A program made the translations under genes and the position numbers. A stretch of 64,000 bases of DNA from Acanthosepion pharaonis (taxonomy: Eukaryota > Mollusca > Cephalopoda > Sepiida > Sepiidae): the NCBI GenBank assembly GCA_903632075.3, contig CAHIKZ030005576.1, positions 869,001 through 933,000 of the forward strand, in the 5' to 3' direction. The notes beneath the pieces are model-generated. The model made no database searches. It worked only from the letters and a program-made list of their open reading frames with translations, and was not told the origin of the DNA. Within the stretch, counting starts at the first letter, position 1; every line of letters starts with the position of its first letter. Below are positions 32,847 to 45,589 of the stretch, piece after piece.

Positions 32847-34104
32847 TATTTATAAATGCTCTATCCTCAATATTAATCACTCTTCCCTCATAAATATAGC
32901 AAATTTTATTTCCCTAAAAATTATTCCTTATGGAGTTGGCATATTTGTATGATACATATTGTTATATGAAGCTGTTTGAAAAGGAAAAAAAAAACCTTTG
33001 AATTAAAATAGAACTTATTTGGACCTGTCTCTCATTTAGACGAGAATATCCACATTTTATTGCTTGATGTCTTCGTCCAACAAACCAATCCATTTGTTAT
33101 CAGTCATTTCATGACTATTGCTTTGGACCAAAGTTGGTAGTGATTAGTCTATTAGTCTGCAAAACCATTGATATTTTGTCCCTCTCAGGATTGCCTATGA
33201 ATACAGTCTCTTATCAAAGCTGGTTTAATCAAGTAGTTATCATGTAAAGAAATTTATTTTTCTAAATGCAAGATTTGAATATTTCATAAAAAGTTATTGA
33301 TTTGTAAGATTTAGAAAAAATATTTTTATTGATAGAGAAATCAAAGAAGTAAATTTTTCCAGTTTTATTATTTAATGCAATATATGCATTAAATATTCAG
33401 ATAAAAATTCTCAGTATTTGAATGAAATATAATTGTGCTCTATATGTTATAGGAAGTAAAATAGTGATCTGTTTTTAAGAAATTTTAAATGTATGTTTCT
33501 GCTCTTAATTAAATTTATTACTATATTTTAATCCTTATTTTAGCCTAAAGCAGAGTTCACAATAACATGTGATAGTTCTCAAAAACAACTCTACTTTCAG
33601 TGGCTATATTTAAATATGATTCAATTTGAGAAATTTAGTTACCTTCAAATAATATTGAAATATTTTATGATTTTAAAAATCATGTCCAAAATATTAGGCT
33701 GGAATCAAAGAGAGTTTGTGAAAATAAAGAAATTAAGGTTTTTTAATAAGAATGTCTCTTATATGGTTGGTCTGTGATTTTTTTTTTTTTTTTTTACCAA
33801 TTTCTTTATATATCTGGTGATTGTTGCGGTGACTCAAAAAGGTGTTTGATTGTTGTCATTGTCCTGAATGGACTGAGTTGGTTGCATGATTACATTCATT
33901 TTCACCATATTCTTCAGGCCAGTGTACTAGAGTTGATCCATCAGACACAAACTCACTCATTTTTAGCAATTCCAGGCCTGTGTGAATTTTCATTGAAAAG
34001 TTTGAGGAAGAAAATTCCTTACCTCTCTAATTGATAATTCATTCTTGAATAAGAAAGTACTCATATTTTCTATTACCTACTTTTTCTTTGATTTCTTTCT
34101 TTTC

Positions 34105-34420
34105 CCGTACAGATTTGTGAATTTGATGACACAGTAATTGTGAGTTCAATCCCTGGGCTTAGCAGGACTCCGTGAAAACAGGGAAAGTAATAACTAAACT
34201 GTACTAAAAATAAGAACTAGATGAGATATCCCTAGGCATGGGCAGTGGAACAAGGACAATCTACTCTTGAAGATTAAATAAAGAGTTCAGTTTGAAATTC
34301 CTTGTATGTTACTGGACACCTTATAAGGGCTGGAATGCACATTGGCTGAAGCATTGTGATAACAATAACAAAGATGAGGATAATAGTCCAAATCTAAATA
34401 GTAATCAATCTTCATCACTT
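34105..34420 (+). mobile_element. tRNA-like SINE, family C, longest copy
   Basis: GTGAGTTCAATCCCTGGG (34141-34158) is a good B-box. The body has GATGAGATATCCCTAGGCAT and AAGGACAATCTAC; the tail GATGAGGATAATAGTCCAAA recurs at 45730, 29320 and 27370 (+) and 35300-35280 (-). The tail overlaps the left arm of the inverted repeat 34361-35310. Confidence 0.5.
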
Positions 34421-35310
34421 TTTTATTTTTTATTTTCTTGTAATGCTAATCCCCAAATCCAAGCTTTCAATATTATCACAATATGATACTTAACTATCAC
34501 TCACTTGTTGCATCCTGATAGTTGAATTCTTCAACTCTACAATTTATTTGTTAATTGTCCAAAATTCTGATGTCTGCTCCTTTGGTCAGATTTGGGGAAA
34601 CTGGTTGGGTTGAGTATTTTAAATGTAATGATCTTCTATAACATTTTATTATATTATTTTTTTTTAATATGGATGGAAGAAAAAGATTTTCCCTAACTTA
34701 AATCATTAATTCTTATCTCTAATGAAAATCCAACAGTATCAATTATATGCTTATCTTTTAAATAGATTAATGAATATGAACTCTAAAAACAAGAATTAAA
34801 TTTTAATTGATTTTCTTTAATTTCTTTTATTAATTAGTAATTTGAGCTAATTGTTTCAATATAGTCTAAATATGTTTAGATTGTGTATCAACAATTTACT
34901 ATAATGTTGGAAACATACTTATCTTTATAGATACAGAAAAAGAGAAGATATTCCCAAGTACAGGGTTAGTACAGATGGAATAAAATGATAACATATAATT
35001 ATAACATATGTATGTTATCACTACAAAAATAGGCATTTTGTTTTAACACTTCTGGTGTCTTATCATTTAAAATTCTCAACCCAACTCACTTACCTAAATC
35101 TGACTAAAGGAGCAGACATCAGAATTTTGGACAAATAAATGGTAGAGAGTTGAAGATTCAATTATTGGAATGCAACAAGTGAGTGTTAGTTAAGCATCAT
35201 ATTGTGATGTTGTAAGTTTGGATTTAGGGATTAGGATTACAAAAGAAAAAAAGTATGAGGATTTATTGCTATTTACACTTGGACTATTATCCTCATATTT
35301 GTTGTTGTTG
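34361..35310. repeat. Large inverted repeat, about 250-base arms
   Basis: 34361-34627 and 35064-35310 are reverse complements at roughly 85% by eye: GATGAGGATAATAGTCCAA, TAATCCCCAAATCCAA, CACAATATGATACTTAACTA, CTCACTTGTTGCAT, CAAAATTCTGATGTCTGCTC and CTTTGGTCAGATTT all recur inverted. The spacer is about 436 AT-rich bases. The outer end of each arm is a family C SINE tail. Confidence 0.75.
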
Positions 35311-35460
35311 AGAGTTAGGAAAGGCAAACACATTAACAAATTTAAAGGGCAGTTGACAAATCTGATTGTGAGAAAAAGTTTCCATTTCAAAATTGTGATT
35401 TCCATTTTAAGTAGGCAATTCTGTTTTTACGTTCCTTTTTGTTTTCACACAAAATAAGGC

Positions 35461-35461
35461 A

Positions 35462-35506
<45 letters not shown>

Positions 35507-35649
35507 CTTCTTATTGCCTTTTTTGATTTATTTTTTTAATTTTTTTGTAACTGTGCACATATATAAATATATATATATATATTTTTATCTTCCTTTTTAA
35601 TTTTCTCTCCTAATTAGACTTAAAATATATATATACCTTTCATGTGCAC

Positions 35650-35702
<53 letters not shown>

Positions 35703-35722
35703 TATTATTAATATAATATAAT

Positions 35723-35765
<43 letters not shown>

Positions 35766-35778
35766 CATTATTAATATA

Positions 35779-35837
<59 letters not shown>

Positions 35838-35839
35838 AT

Positions 35840-35900
<61 letters not shown>
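35461..35900. repeat. Cluster of six (TA)n arrays
   Basis: Arrays at about 35465-35504, 35567-35582, 35655-35696, 35726-35762, 35785-35829 and 35849-35899 are separated by short AT-rich spacers. TGTGCACATATATAAATATA occurs at 35551 and 35643, and TATTACATTATT at 35761 and 35898, pointing to local duplication. Confidence 0.9.
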
Positions 35901-35901
<1 letters not shown>

Positions 35902-36294
35902 CATTATTTTTAAAGCTATTTATATATCTATATTAATATGTGAAATCTTGTGTGTTTCTTTGAATATCATAGCCAAACAAAAAGTTATAGTGGACTCCAC
36001 TCCCCACACTTTTTTTTAATGAATAACTGCTAGTAATAACATAAGTTTGATGAGATAAACCTCAGACCATTAAGATCATCAATGAGCATAGAATACCATT
36101 TATTGCCAAAAGAAACAATTTCGGGCAAAATGAAAAGAGATATTGAGTTTGCTATTAAGTACAAATATATTTTTTGACCTAAGAAATTGTAGGGCAGGTA
36201 AAGTCAAATTGATAAGATAAGACCATTTGTAGTAACTTTGATACTTATAAATTGCCTTGCAATCATAGTCTTGTGCTAGATTAAGTTAAGTTTA

Positions 36295-36295
36295 G

Positions 36296-36322
<27 letters not shown>
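36295..36322. repeat. (TA)n microsatellite
   Basis: 14 units. Confidence 0.9.
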
Positions 36323-36329
<7 letters not shown>

Positions 36330-36330
<1 letters not shown>

Positions 36331-37841
36331 TAAATAGAATGGACAAGTAATACCTGTTAAGCCTTTTGGTGAGTTTCTCATAGCATTGGATAAGTCATTT
36401 GATGTCAGTTTAAAAATCATGAAGAAACTTGTTGAAATTTATCTTTGTGTGTGACTATGATTGGGACACCCACATAGAAGAGGAAAGTGTGATATTTTTT
36501 TTTTTTTATCTTAATCTCAAGAGTTTCTGTTTTATAGCTGGCAAATGGGGTCTCTGAAGTTAGGTTTTCTAAGCAGCATTGACTTGACCAAAGGGGAACG
36601 TGAGAGTGGATGAGGGCTTTTGAGGTCAAGTGATAACTAGCTGGACATTGATGGTTTCCAGATGCTGGTCTGTATAAAGCTACAGTTGGGATTGTTTAGA
36701 TCAATTCTGGTCTGCCCTTGGTAGGGGATAGACTGATCCTCAGATAATTTCAATGCTGCCTATTTGCATTTTGAGCCACTTGTGATGTGTAGATGAGCAA
36801 AGAGTTGGTAGAAGGGATAGCTGATCTGTTAGGCTGAAAAATTTATCTCAAGCGTCATCTACCTACCCATCCAGACTAAGCAAGCAAAATGCTGAATAAA
36901 AACACCTATTTTATATTTTTAGAAATAAGGTTTGAGTTCTCACTTCTTGACATAGCATTTGTTTTCACTTGTTGTTTCCTTGTGTATGTGCAACAGTACT
37001 TTCCCAATTTTCAGTGCACACTGATATGGTTGAAAATCAAGATGCAACATGGGGTAGTCACTGGCATCAATGGAAAGCCAGGTGGGACTCCTGTTGTATG
37101 CTTACACATGTTATGAGTAATTTCAACAATTTCAAAATCAAGAGATATCTAGTGGAGAAATCATGGTGTTTATGGCCTGGAGTTCAAAATTAATGTTAAG
37201 TCATCATAAAAGCATTATTTAAAAGAAAGCTTTTTCTCTGCTTTTTTTTTTTTTTTAAGCATGTATTTGCTGGTATCTAAAAATTTCCATCATTTTTATT
37301 AAAAAAAAAAAAAAAAATGAAAAAAATTCTCTTGTGCTTTATATGCAATGTTAAGATATCTGTTAGACATTTTAGACTCCAAGTACTTGTACCCATCTAA
37401 ACTTTGTAATATTAAATGAAAATAACAATGTGATTACATAGAGTAAATTAAATTTTATTTAAAAGATTATACTTTGGAAATATCAATAGAAATATAGATT
37501 TTGTTTTTAGAATATTTGGAAATTTATTATAAATAACTGTAACTCGTAGCATAACTGCAAAAGAAAATATGATCTCTGAACATTGCAGTGTTTTTCAGAT
37601 TTTCATCTTTTTGGCACTTTCCCCTTTAAAGATGTCACCTTTAGGTGTGTGTGTGTGTTTTTCTATTTTTTTTTTTTTTTTTTTTTTAAACAAATTTAAG
37701 AGTTCCAACAATTAGAACCATACATTTTTCTAGTTTATATTTAAGTGTTTTTTTAAATTATTTTTGTGCTATAAGAAACAAATATCAAATAACCGTATAT
37801 TACCAAATTGGGTCAGTGCTTAAATTGACTATTATTAAAAA

Positions 37842-37878
<37 letters not shown>

Positions 37879-38470
37879 ATGTATAGGTAAAGTTCACATC
37901 ATTTTTTTTTTTTTTTAAAATATTTTTTTAGAAAACTAGAAACTGAATACACAATAAAAAAAATTGTTTAAACTAATGTAGTGACTGTTTCATGCTTCAA
38001 TGTAATCTTCAGTCCATGTGTCCAGATTTATATTTACATATGTTCTATTGCTGATATTGAACACTTTTATCCATAAACATCACATACCATAAAACTATAT
38101 TTTTATCATAAAAACTTATATATATAATCTCATTACTTGCACTTTAAAGTTTTTACTCATTGATGGCTATAGAGGAAAGAAACACCTTATTATGTTTTAC
38201 AAATCTAGACTCTTAAGTTACAAATTAACATTGATTCTTAATAAGTGAATGGCAGCAAAATTTTAAAGCAGACCCAAAAATTCAAAATAAAAATATTTAA
38301 TTTTGGTCAGTGTGATTATATGCAGTTTGTACTTTATGATTATAAAATATGTATTATTTAAACATATATTTGGTTTTTCATCAGTTTTACATTCCTTTTT
38401 TTAAAAAGATTTATTATTAATTTATGACTAATTTTTATTAGCTCTCCCATAGGAATTTATATATTTAAAT
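36330..38470. other. No recognised gene; one GC-richer block
   Basis: 36410-36880 is less AT-rich, with a minus-strand frame 36629-36417 (KALIHSHVPLWSSQCC...) that could be an element remnant. Long T-runs lie at 37241-37257, 37663-37687 and 37842-37872. Confidence 0.4.
37980..38032 (-). repeat. Solo GCATGAAAC-family sequence, minus strand
   Basis: Minus strand: ATGGACTGAAGATTACATTG then AAGCATGAAACAGTCACTAC. Confidence 0.5.
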
Positions 38471-38479
38471 TTTCTTTTT

Positions 38480-38720
38480 TTTTTTTTTTTATTACCAATG
38501 ATGTTTACTCTGCACAAGGCCCAACAGCCACTCAAAGTAGAGAGTTACAGAATAATAGGCACAGTTTATGGGGAATATGTGAGGAACATAACAGTTAACC
38601 CTAGACTTGAACAGATTAAGATAGTAGTGAATGGGGAAGTACCCTCTTGGGAGTTGGTTTAACAAAACAGTAGTTCATGTGCTTGAGTAGAAATCTCACC
38701 AATGCCCTCACCCTCCGAAT
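38480..38720 (-). mobile_element. LINE 3' end, minus strand
   Basis: Read on the minus strand: LPRGYFPIHYYLNLFKSRVN then CYVPHI (frameshifts allowed), then GGCTGTTGGGCCTTGTGCAG with AGTAAACATCATTGG and an A-run (plus-strand T-run 38470-38490). Same 3' tail as 7030-7350. Confidence 0.65.
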
Positions 38721-41700
38721 TTTGGCTGGCCCCTTGGTTGCTTCCCCCCTACACTTTTCTAAGTTTTGTAGATGAAAAAAAAATCAGAGCAGACAAATTA
38801 CACTGTTCTGCTAGTATTGACATTAGTATTAACCCTTTGATTTTGTTTTGAAGTTAACCTATCTTGTGGTCTAACAGCTTGAGAGTGGAAAAGAAGACAA
38901 GAATAGATTAGAACTCCACTACTATGAATGAAAAGTTATTCCGTTTAATTTAGTGAAGTAACATACTTATACTAAAACTCATTCCTTAGTTGTGTATATG
39001 ATAGTGGTGTAATATGAAAATAAAGACACTGCTTGAATTCTTGGCCCCCAAGTGACCCCCCCCCCCAGTTTCAGAGTTCTAGAATCGCCACTGCATAGAG
39101 GATAACAACAGGAGTCAGGTACTTTTTCCAGTATCTGTAGCGATGGATTATATGTACAAATTTCTCTGAGGTCTTGGGTTGTATTTAAGTCCTAAAAGAC
39201 ATTCAAGGCATGGGCCCTCTCTGAGAGAGCACCAGTTCATAATGATATGTGAAAATTCAGGGACTGCTAGTTTGGTTTTCAAGGTATTGAATGTAACCAG
39301 CTGGTTCCCCCACTACTACATTGTTAAAGCTAGGTCAGAGGAGAGATCAGCTACTAAGCTCTGGTCATCTAGAGTTTGGGAGGTATAGATATTCACAAAT
39401 GATCTCTTAGGAAGATAACAAACCTAACACTCTTTTAAGTATCCACTATACTATGTCATTGTTGACAAAATAAAATCACTGGCAATTATTATGCTGAAAT
39501 TTGAGTTTGAATACAGTTTTTTTGTGGTATTATCCAAAATTATTATAACAAAATTAGACTAGTTTTCAAACAAATAATTTTCACTATTTTTCTTTGTTGG
39601 AATTTCTTTACATATTTTCACAACTGTACAAATTAAATTGCTTTCAAGTATTTAATTTTATGGTTTAAGAAGTGGCAAGTGAAGAGAAAATCCTAAAAAC
39701 AAATATTCAGTATGCTACATTTTATAAATTGCAATAATAATAAAATTGTAAATTGTACAAATGAAAATTTGTGGTCCAGGAAAATTAGGTACCAGGTAAA
39801 TTGTTATGGGTGGAACTGATTATAAATTTGATAAAGTGTTAATTGGTAATTTAATTCTTGATTGATATAATTTTCAGTTTAATTAAATGTATGTGATTTG
39901 ATAAATTTCTTCTGTTTATTTTCATATTGATGTTGCCCGAGGAGAAATTATTTGGTATGGACTTGTCTAATTAATAGAGTATATTTATGACATTAAAATT
40001 GTATTGCTGTGTCATAGTAGCAATTTCTTAGAGAAAATATTGATAATTACCTTTCCAGGACAAGATGTTCTATTAAACAAATGATCCGAGTCCATTTTCA
40101 AATACAAGCATAAAAGAAATTCCTTCTGCACTATCTAAAGTCACATGATGACCAAAAAGATTAAGTAAAATCCCATAACAGAATTCTAATAAACTTTATC
40201 CAAATACCAAAATATAGAAACCAAATAGAAAATATACAAAACATAAATGAATAAAATAGTTTATAGGTATAGATTTGGTTAAATCAAACAACCAGATATA
40301 AGCAACTGTATATGCGTGTGTTGGTGTACATAGATAGGCAAGCAAATAAATAATCATCAAATTTATTCATGAGGTGTAAACATAACTGTGCCCAATGTGG
40401 TTAGACAGAGCAAAGATATATATTAATAAATATGCATATACAAATACCTACGTTTAGGTGTGAAACTTAAGTTTCACTGGTTTTCCAGCTCATCGGGTAG
40501 AAAGTATATGTTTTTATAAAAATACACAGATGTCATGTGGGAACACTGTTTCATAGACGAGAAATAAAGTAAAATAGAACAAAAGATGCATGAAATGAAT
40601 TGTAGTAGCGTTCGTTTAAAAAAAAAAAAAAAAAAGAAAAAATTTTAAAAATAAATAAATAGAAATTTCAAATTAATACTGGAGATGATATCAAGAAATC
40701 CTTTGATTAGTGTAGCTAATGTGTACATTAAAAATATGCATTAATCGAATATAAACAAAATTGACAAACAAAATACATTTTTCATTTTTAAATTTTAGAA
40801 AATTTTTAATTAATCAGTACCTAAAAAAAAAAAAAAAAAAAAATCAATTTTCAATTACTATGGTTAAACTGAAGAATGTTTTACTGCACTAATCGAGTAT
40901 TATGCATACACTAATCAAAATTTGGTATTAAAAAATTTCAGTGCACTAATTGAAAACCTATTAACCCATGGACTCCTCTGTGTGTGTGTGTTTAGCCATC
41001 TAGTGATCATGACCATAAATAAACCTAGCCTATTTATACACACACTTTCTCCAATCAAAAAAAAATGTAATAAAAGTTCATGTGATGGATAGAAGATTCA
41101 TTCATTTTTACTGTAGGTCTTGGCAACCTCGGCATACAACTTTTTTCCTTTCCTTATTAAATGAAGAACATTCATCTTTTCACTTAAAGAAAGCACCTAA
41201 TGGTTTCTCTTTGGCACTTCCAAATTGCCAATATCAATACTCTTGCACCATTAGACCATTATTATGTAAAACATGAATTGTTTATTTCTGAGGTTAACTG
41301 AAACCACAAACCACTGTGGTATAAATGAATTTGTGATAGTGAATAGACTTCATGTCTGAATATAACTATTCTAAAAAAATAATCTATAATGTTTATAATA
41401 TAGTCACAATATCTTTATGTATATAGCATTTGTTTATCAAGTCTTAAAAATGGCTAAATCTTAGAGAATTAAAGAAAACAATGACACCATTCAAAATATT
41501 TTATTAATTACAAATATTTTGTGATTAGTATAACACGGAAGAAGCTTTGGGTGTGTATGAAGAAAAAAAAATTAGAATCCATCTTGCATGTTTATAAATC
41601 TACCTTTTTGTTTGTGCATTGAATATTGCCACCACATCTAATCTGCTGCTCTGGCTATATATCTCCTAGATTCTTAAGAAAAACCAAAGAAGAATCTGTA

Positions 41701-41761
41701 AAGTTATTATTCCTGACCCTACATTTCAGCTTCAGTCACTTATAATGTGACTCCACTGTAC

Positions 41762-41790
<29 letters not shown>
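38721..41790. other. No recognised gene
   Basis: Poly-C run at 39055-39067; an 18-base perfect palindrome GTGAAACTTAAGTTTCAC at 40460-40477; A-runs at 40619-40635 and 40824-40842. Otherwise AT-rich. Confidence 0.5.
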
Positions 41791-41794
<4 letters not shown>

Positions 41795-41795
<1 letters not shown>

Positions 41796-42175
41796 AAATA
41801 TTTTCATGGCAATTCTTCTAGTAAGCTATCCTCTTTGGTACCTTGACCTCATGAATTTAAGCGTACTACTAGATTGGTAACTAGGTCTCACCTTTTTACT
41901 ATTGGGATAGCTAGATGTAACTGTAAGTTCTAATCTAATAGTTTTTCTTGCACTTCTTGCTTGTGGATCTCTCTTCTCGCTTCTTGTTTTCCTGCCATCT
42001 ACAATCTTCAAAAATTTAAATGCAATGTTAATTACCATCTTCTATTTTTTTGAATCCTGTTCTTTTATTGTCCATTCTCCTCAATGACATTCTCTCATTT
42101 TCTTTCACTCTCAGAAACATCTTTCATCATATTGGCATTATTGCCTTACTTGGGGTGAAACAATTTTTAAAAAAT
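41795..42175 (+). mobile_element. LINE 3' end (C-terminus plus 3' UTR)
   Basis: KYFHGNSSSKLSSLVP and HEFKRTTRLVTRSHLF followed by TIGIARCNC, then LLASCFPAIYNLQKFKCNVN, then the tail CATTATTGCCTTACTTGGGG with GTGAAACAA and an A-run. The tail matches the 3' end of the minus-strand LINE at 25921-27598 (GCCTTGCTTCGGGTGAAAT on its strand). A long T-run (41766-41791) lies just before it. Confidence 0.7.
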
Positions 42176-43587
42176 GCATACTCTGTACTGCATTTTATAT
42201 AATTCAATATCTTTTAAACCATACCATTTCAGAAATATAAATTACAAATAATAATAATTCTGAATACTAAAATGGTGATCAGTGCTTTAATTTTTTAAAA
42301 AAATTTTTAAGTTAAATTTCCTCTTGTAAGATGGCTAAAAATAAGCTTATTTTAGATTGAACTGTAAGACCTTTTTGATTTCTGTTCAATGTTTTAACCA
42401 GAGCTATCATCTGAATTATCTGAGAAAAAAATCTCTTTATCATCTTCAAAATGTTAATTTGTATAAAGTTATAAAATCTATTCAACCCATCGTAAGAGAA
42501 AATAGGATTTCTAAAGCAGCAATTAAAATCAAAACAAAAAATTCTTGATAATATGAAAGCCTTGGCAGAAATTCTATTTATATTAGGAATGGCTGAATAG
42601 AATCACAAGAGTAAAGAAATTATCCTTTTGAATCTTAAAGGTTACAGAGAATATTAGGGAATTGTTATCCTTATTAATTCTGTTGCACCACTGTTGCAAT
42701 CATTATGATTATTTTAAAGATGATAAAAAAAAAATGCTATTCAGGAATAATGCAGTTAAAATAATTAAGAATTTCAATTAAACAAAATAATTTGCCATGA
42801 AAAAATTTCTTCCTTTACTGATTTTTCTTTTTCCATTTTAGTATTTTTAAAATTGAAGATATTTCATACAGGGTTGACAAAACTAGGAATACATGTCACA
42901 GTATATGCTATCCAAGAGTTTCAATAATTTTTGTATTTAAATTGAATCTAGTAAAGACTTTTGTTTCTACTGTTTGTGAGCAAGTGTACAAACAAAATGT
43001 GAGGGACTACTTCAAAGAAGAAAGATACTAATAAAAATATAGTATTTGATGATTTTTTTTTTTTTTTAATCATCAAATGTGACAAACTTTTGGTTAGCTA
43101 GCATCTTTTTACATTTTGTTTTAGCTACAAGTACAAATCATTCAGCAAAATGAAAAAATTATCTGTAGGTAGATCATTTTTATTTAATATTTTTTTAATT
43201 AAAATAAAAAAGAGTTCAGGTATTTTTCTCAGACAAATATTGATCATTATTATGTGAGCTTTAAGGAGAACCTTACTTTTAAATATTACAAAAATATATT
43301 CTGTTAATAAATTTAATTTTATTTTTGCAATATTTCATCAGGATAATATTAAACTTCATGTTTCTTTGATGACCAGTCAAAAATAATTACAACAGCTGGA
43401 AAGTTTTCACTCATATGCTATATTCATAAGATTTTGAATTGTTGAATTATCATTTTTCATTCTTTAAAAAAAAAAAAAAAAATCAGTTCCATGGGAGACT
43501 GCAATAGCCACCTGGAACAATTCTTTACTGAGAAAGATCAAAATTTCTTGGAGATTGTAATTATGTAGTTACCTGAAAGATGGTATA

Positions 43588-43745
43588 ATGTTTTTTTTTT
43601 TTTTTTTTTTTTTTACATTGATAATGTTCGCCCTGTACAAAGCCCAGTAGCCATTCAATGTCAGAGGTTACAAAGTGAGAGTTTATGTGGATATGTGAGG
43701 AAGATAGTGAAACAAAACAGTAATTATGTTCTTCAATAAAGTTAA
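43588..43745 (-). mobile_element. LINE 3' end, minus strand, short
   Basis: Plus-strand T-run 43590-43614 then the complement of GGCTACTGGGCTTTGTACAG with GGCGAACATTATC; only the tail and a few C-terminal codons (VPHIST-like, then L..FE.LLG) remain. Confidence 0.6.
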
Positions 43746-44084
43746 TGTCAAAAATAAAACATTGTCTTTGATTTTTACTTAATAAACCAAATGGATCTCT
43801 TTTTTTTGCAAGTCAATATTATTTATTTATTTATTAAAGTTTTGTGTGTGCCTGGAGCTCATGGGTTGTATATTATGCTTATAAATGCTTAAGCATTAAT
43901 CTTTTGTTTTTGCAGATGTTTTCATTAAGTATGGTTGAGAAACCAGAAAAAAATAAAATGGGTGTAGGGCAGTTGTAAGAGATTAGACTTGTACGATTAA
44001 AGGTTCTATTCCAGATTAGGGTTGGTCATTTACTTTGAGTTCAGTTCAATTAGTCATTCAAGGATATTATTAAGAGGGGTTCTT

Positions 44085-44195
44085 GGCATGAGTTAATGAG
44101 CTAGTCTGGCTGGCTGTTATTATTAAGTAATGAGTTTGATCCTCACTGGGTGTCCCATATTTGGGGCCTTGAGTTAAGTTTAGTAAATGATGTCA
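44085..44195 (+). mobile_element. tRNA-derived SINE, family B, partial
   Basis: GAGTTTGATCCTCACTGGGT (B-box), GTCCCATATTTGGGGCC, TTAAGTTTAGTAAATGATG. Another decayed relative is at 55680-55745 (TCACTGGGGTCCCATATTTA). Confidence 0.55.
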
Positions 44196-44714
44196 AAAAT
44201 ATTAAGAACCAAAAGATTTGTCATATTTTCACATGAAGCTTTTTTTTATTTTCAAAAAAACAAAAAAAACTTGCCAAATGTGATAATGATTATTTCAGAT
44301 TTTGATTGTCATTATGTGATCACAAGTTTAACACCTACAGTTCTTAGGTAAATTTAAGAAGTTATATTTGGATCTTCTGATACTCTGGTGATAATGAGAA
44401 AAATAAATATCTGAATATGCATATGGTACTAATTGTTTAATTAAACCTCATTTGTTAAATTAATTTCTGGCTCACACCTTAGATAATTAAACTCAACTTT
44501 GTCTCATTACTGGAAATACTTTCTCCTGAAAGTCATCAAGAGAGGTGAGCAACGTTCATAAATTAATATCCATTTCTTGGTCTTGATGGAATACGGCTCT
44601 ATCTGAATGATTTGTTTTTTATGGCTTATCAACCTTTCTGCAAGTTATTTAAAACCAGAAAATATTTTTACATTGTAATAATTATTTTGGAGATAATAAT
44701 CATTTTCTGATACA

Positions 44715-44990
44715 AGTCCTACTAATTAACCCATAATTGGGGGGTAGAAAAGGTGGATTCATACCTTTCTCAATGGTATTTGTGTGTAAGTGAATGACAA
44801 ATACCTCTGGTATTACAACTCAGCTCTTCAATTTCCAAATCCAAACCATTATCCATTGTACCACCCACACATCCAAGCTTACAGCACCTGCTATTCTCAA
44901 GTGGCCACTCATCTAGGTACTGATCAGGCTTGATGTTGCTTAACTTCAGTGATTGTATCAGAATTGGTGTTTCAATGGGATATGGCCATA
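44715..44990 (-). mobile_element. Dimeric 5S rRNA-tRNA SINE, better copy
   Basis: On the minus strand 44990-44877 is a nearly full 5S rRNA sequence lacking only its first few bases: GGCCATATC.., TGAAACACCAATTCTGATAC, the internal promoter region AAGTTAAGCAACATCAAGCC (A-box/intermediate element), TGATCAGTACCTAGATGAGT, and GGTGCTGTAAGC. Next comes GGTGGTACAATGGATAATGG (A-box-like) and the family A body to 44715. Substitutions and the lost 5' end rule out a functional 5S gene. Confidence 0.75.
44877..44990 (-). pseudogene. 5S rRNA pseudogene (5' monomer of the dimeric SINE)
   Basis: About 114 bases alignable to 5S rRNA by eye, with transition-type changes at many CpG sites (for example CCGATCACCGAAG now CAATCACTGAAG on the minus strand). 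The internal control region is still recognisable, so this monomer may have supplied the SINE's pol III promoter. Confidence 0.7.
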
Positions 44991-45047
44991 AGTTATCCTA
45001 TTCTACTGAGCCTCTCCTTTTCACCTTTTAATATATGATGATGTGGT

Positions 45048-45589
45048 GCTTGTTAGCTATTGTGGTTCCAAGAGGAATATACTGATGTTAGACTGGAATG
45101 TGCTATCACCAGACAAAGCTTGCTTCATTTTGTTACATTTCCTGCTCAACTGACGTATTAATAATAGCTTATAAATAAATGGAGATATTTCAAAACATTA
45201 TTAAATCTTTCACTGATATAGTTTTGTATTGTAAGAAATGACCACCATGGAGTGATATTTTCTTGCTCTTTTGATGTTGACAGTAACATCTCATCTCCCT
45301 ATCCAGATCTAACTTTTACCATCAAACTGTTGCATATTCTACACTGAAGAATTTCACTGTGAATATTACTTATGGCAGGTAAGAAATCTTTTGAATTGTG
45401 AAGATTAGCACAATGTGGAACTACTTCAATTATTTTACTGTTAGGGGGGGTTGTTTGGGAACAGGTCAGTACATTGGTTGAGTATGAAACAAGCAAAAAA
45501 AAAAAAAAATAGAAGTTAGCTTTGTCAGATGACAACCCATTCCAGTATAACATCTCTGCATTCCTCTTGGGACCATGGTAGTTAACAAG
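45048..45589. repeat. Element with 70-base inverted ends
   Basis: 45048-45119 (GCTTGTTAGCTATTGTGGTT, CCAAGAGGAATATACTGATG, GACTGGAATG) is the near complement of 45519-45589. A third copy of the right end lies at 45783-45833. The interior is not recognisable; possibly a non-autonomous DNA transposon. Confidence 0.6.

Noticed and set aside
33774..34034. 86-residue frame beginning with a Phe run
   Set aside because: It starts in a T-run, has no family resemblance and no clear splice sites.
36889..37193. Two overlapping + strand frames
   Set aside because: They overlap in different frames and neither shows a recognisable domain or flanking exon.
44877..44990. A functional 5S rRNA gene
   Set aside because: It lacks the first bases, has many substitutions and is fused to a tRNA-derived SINE body.
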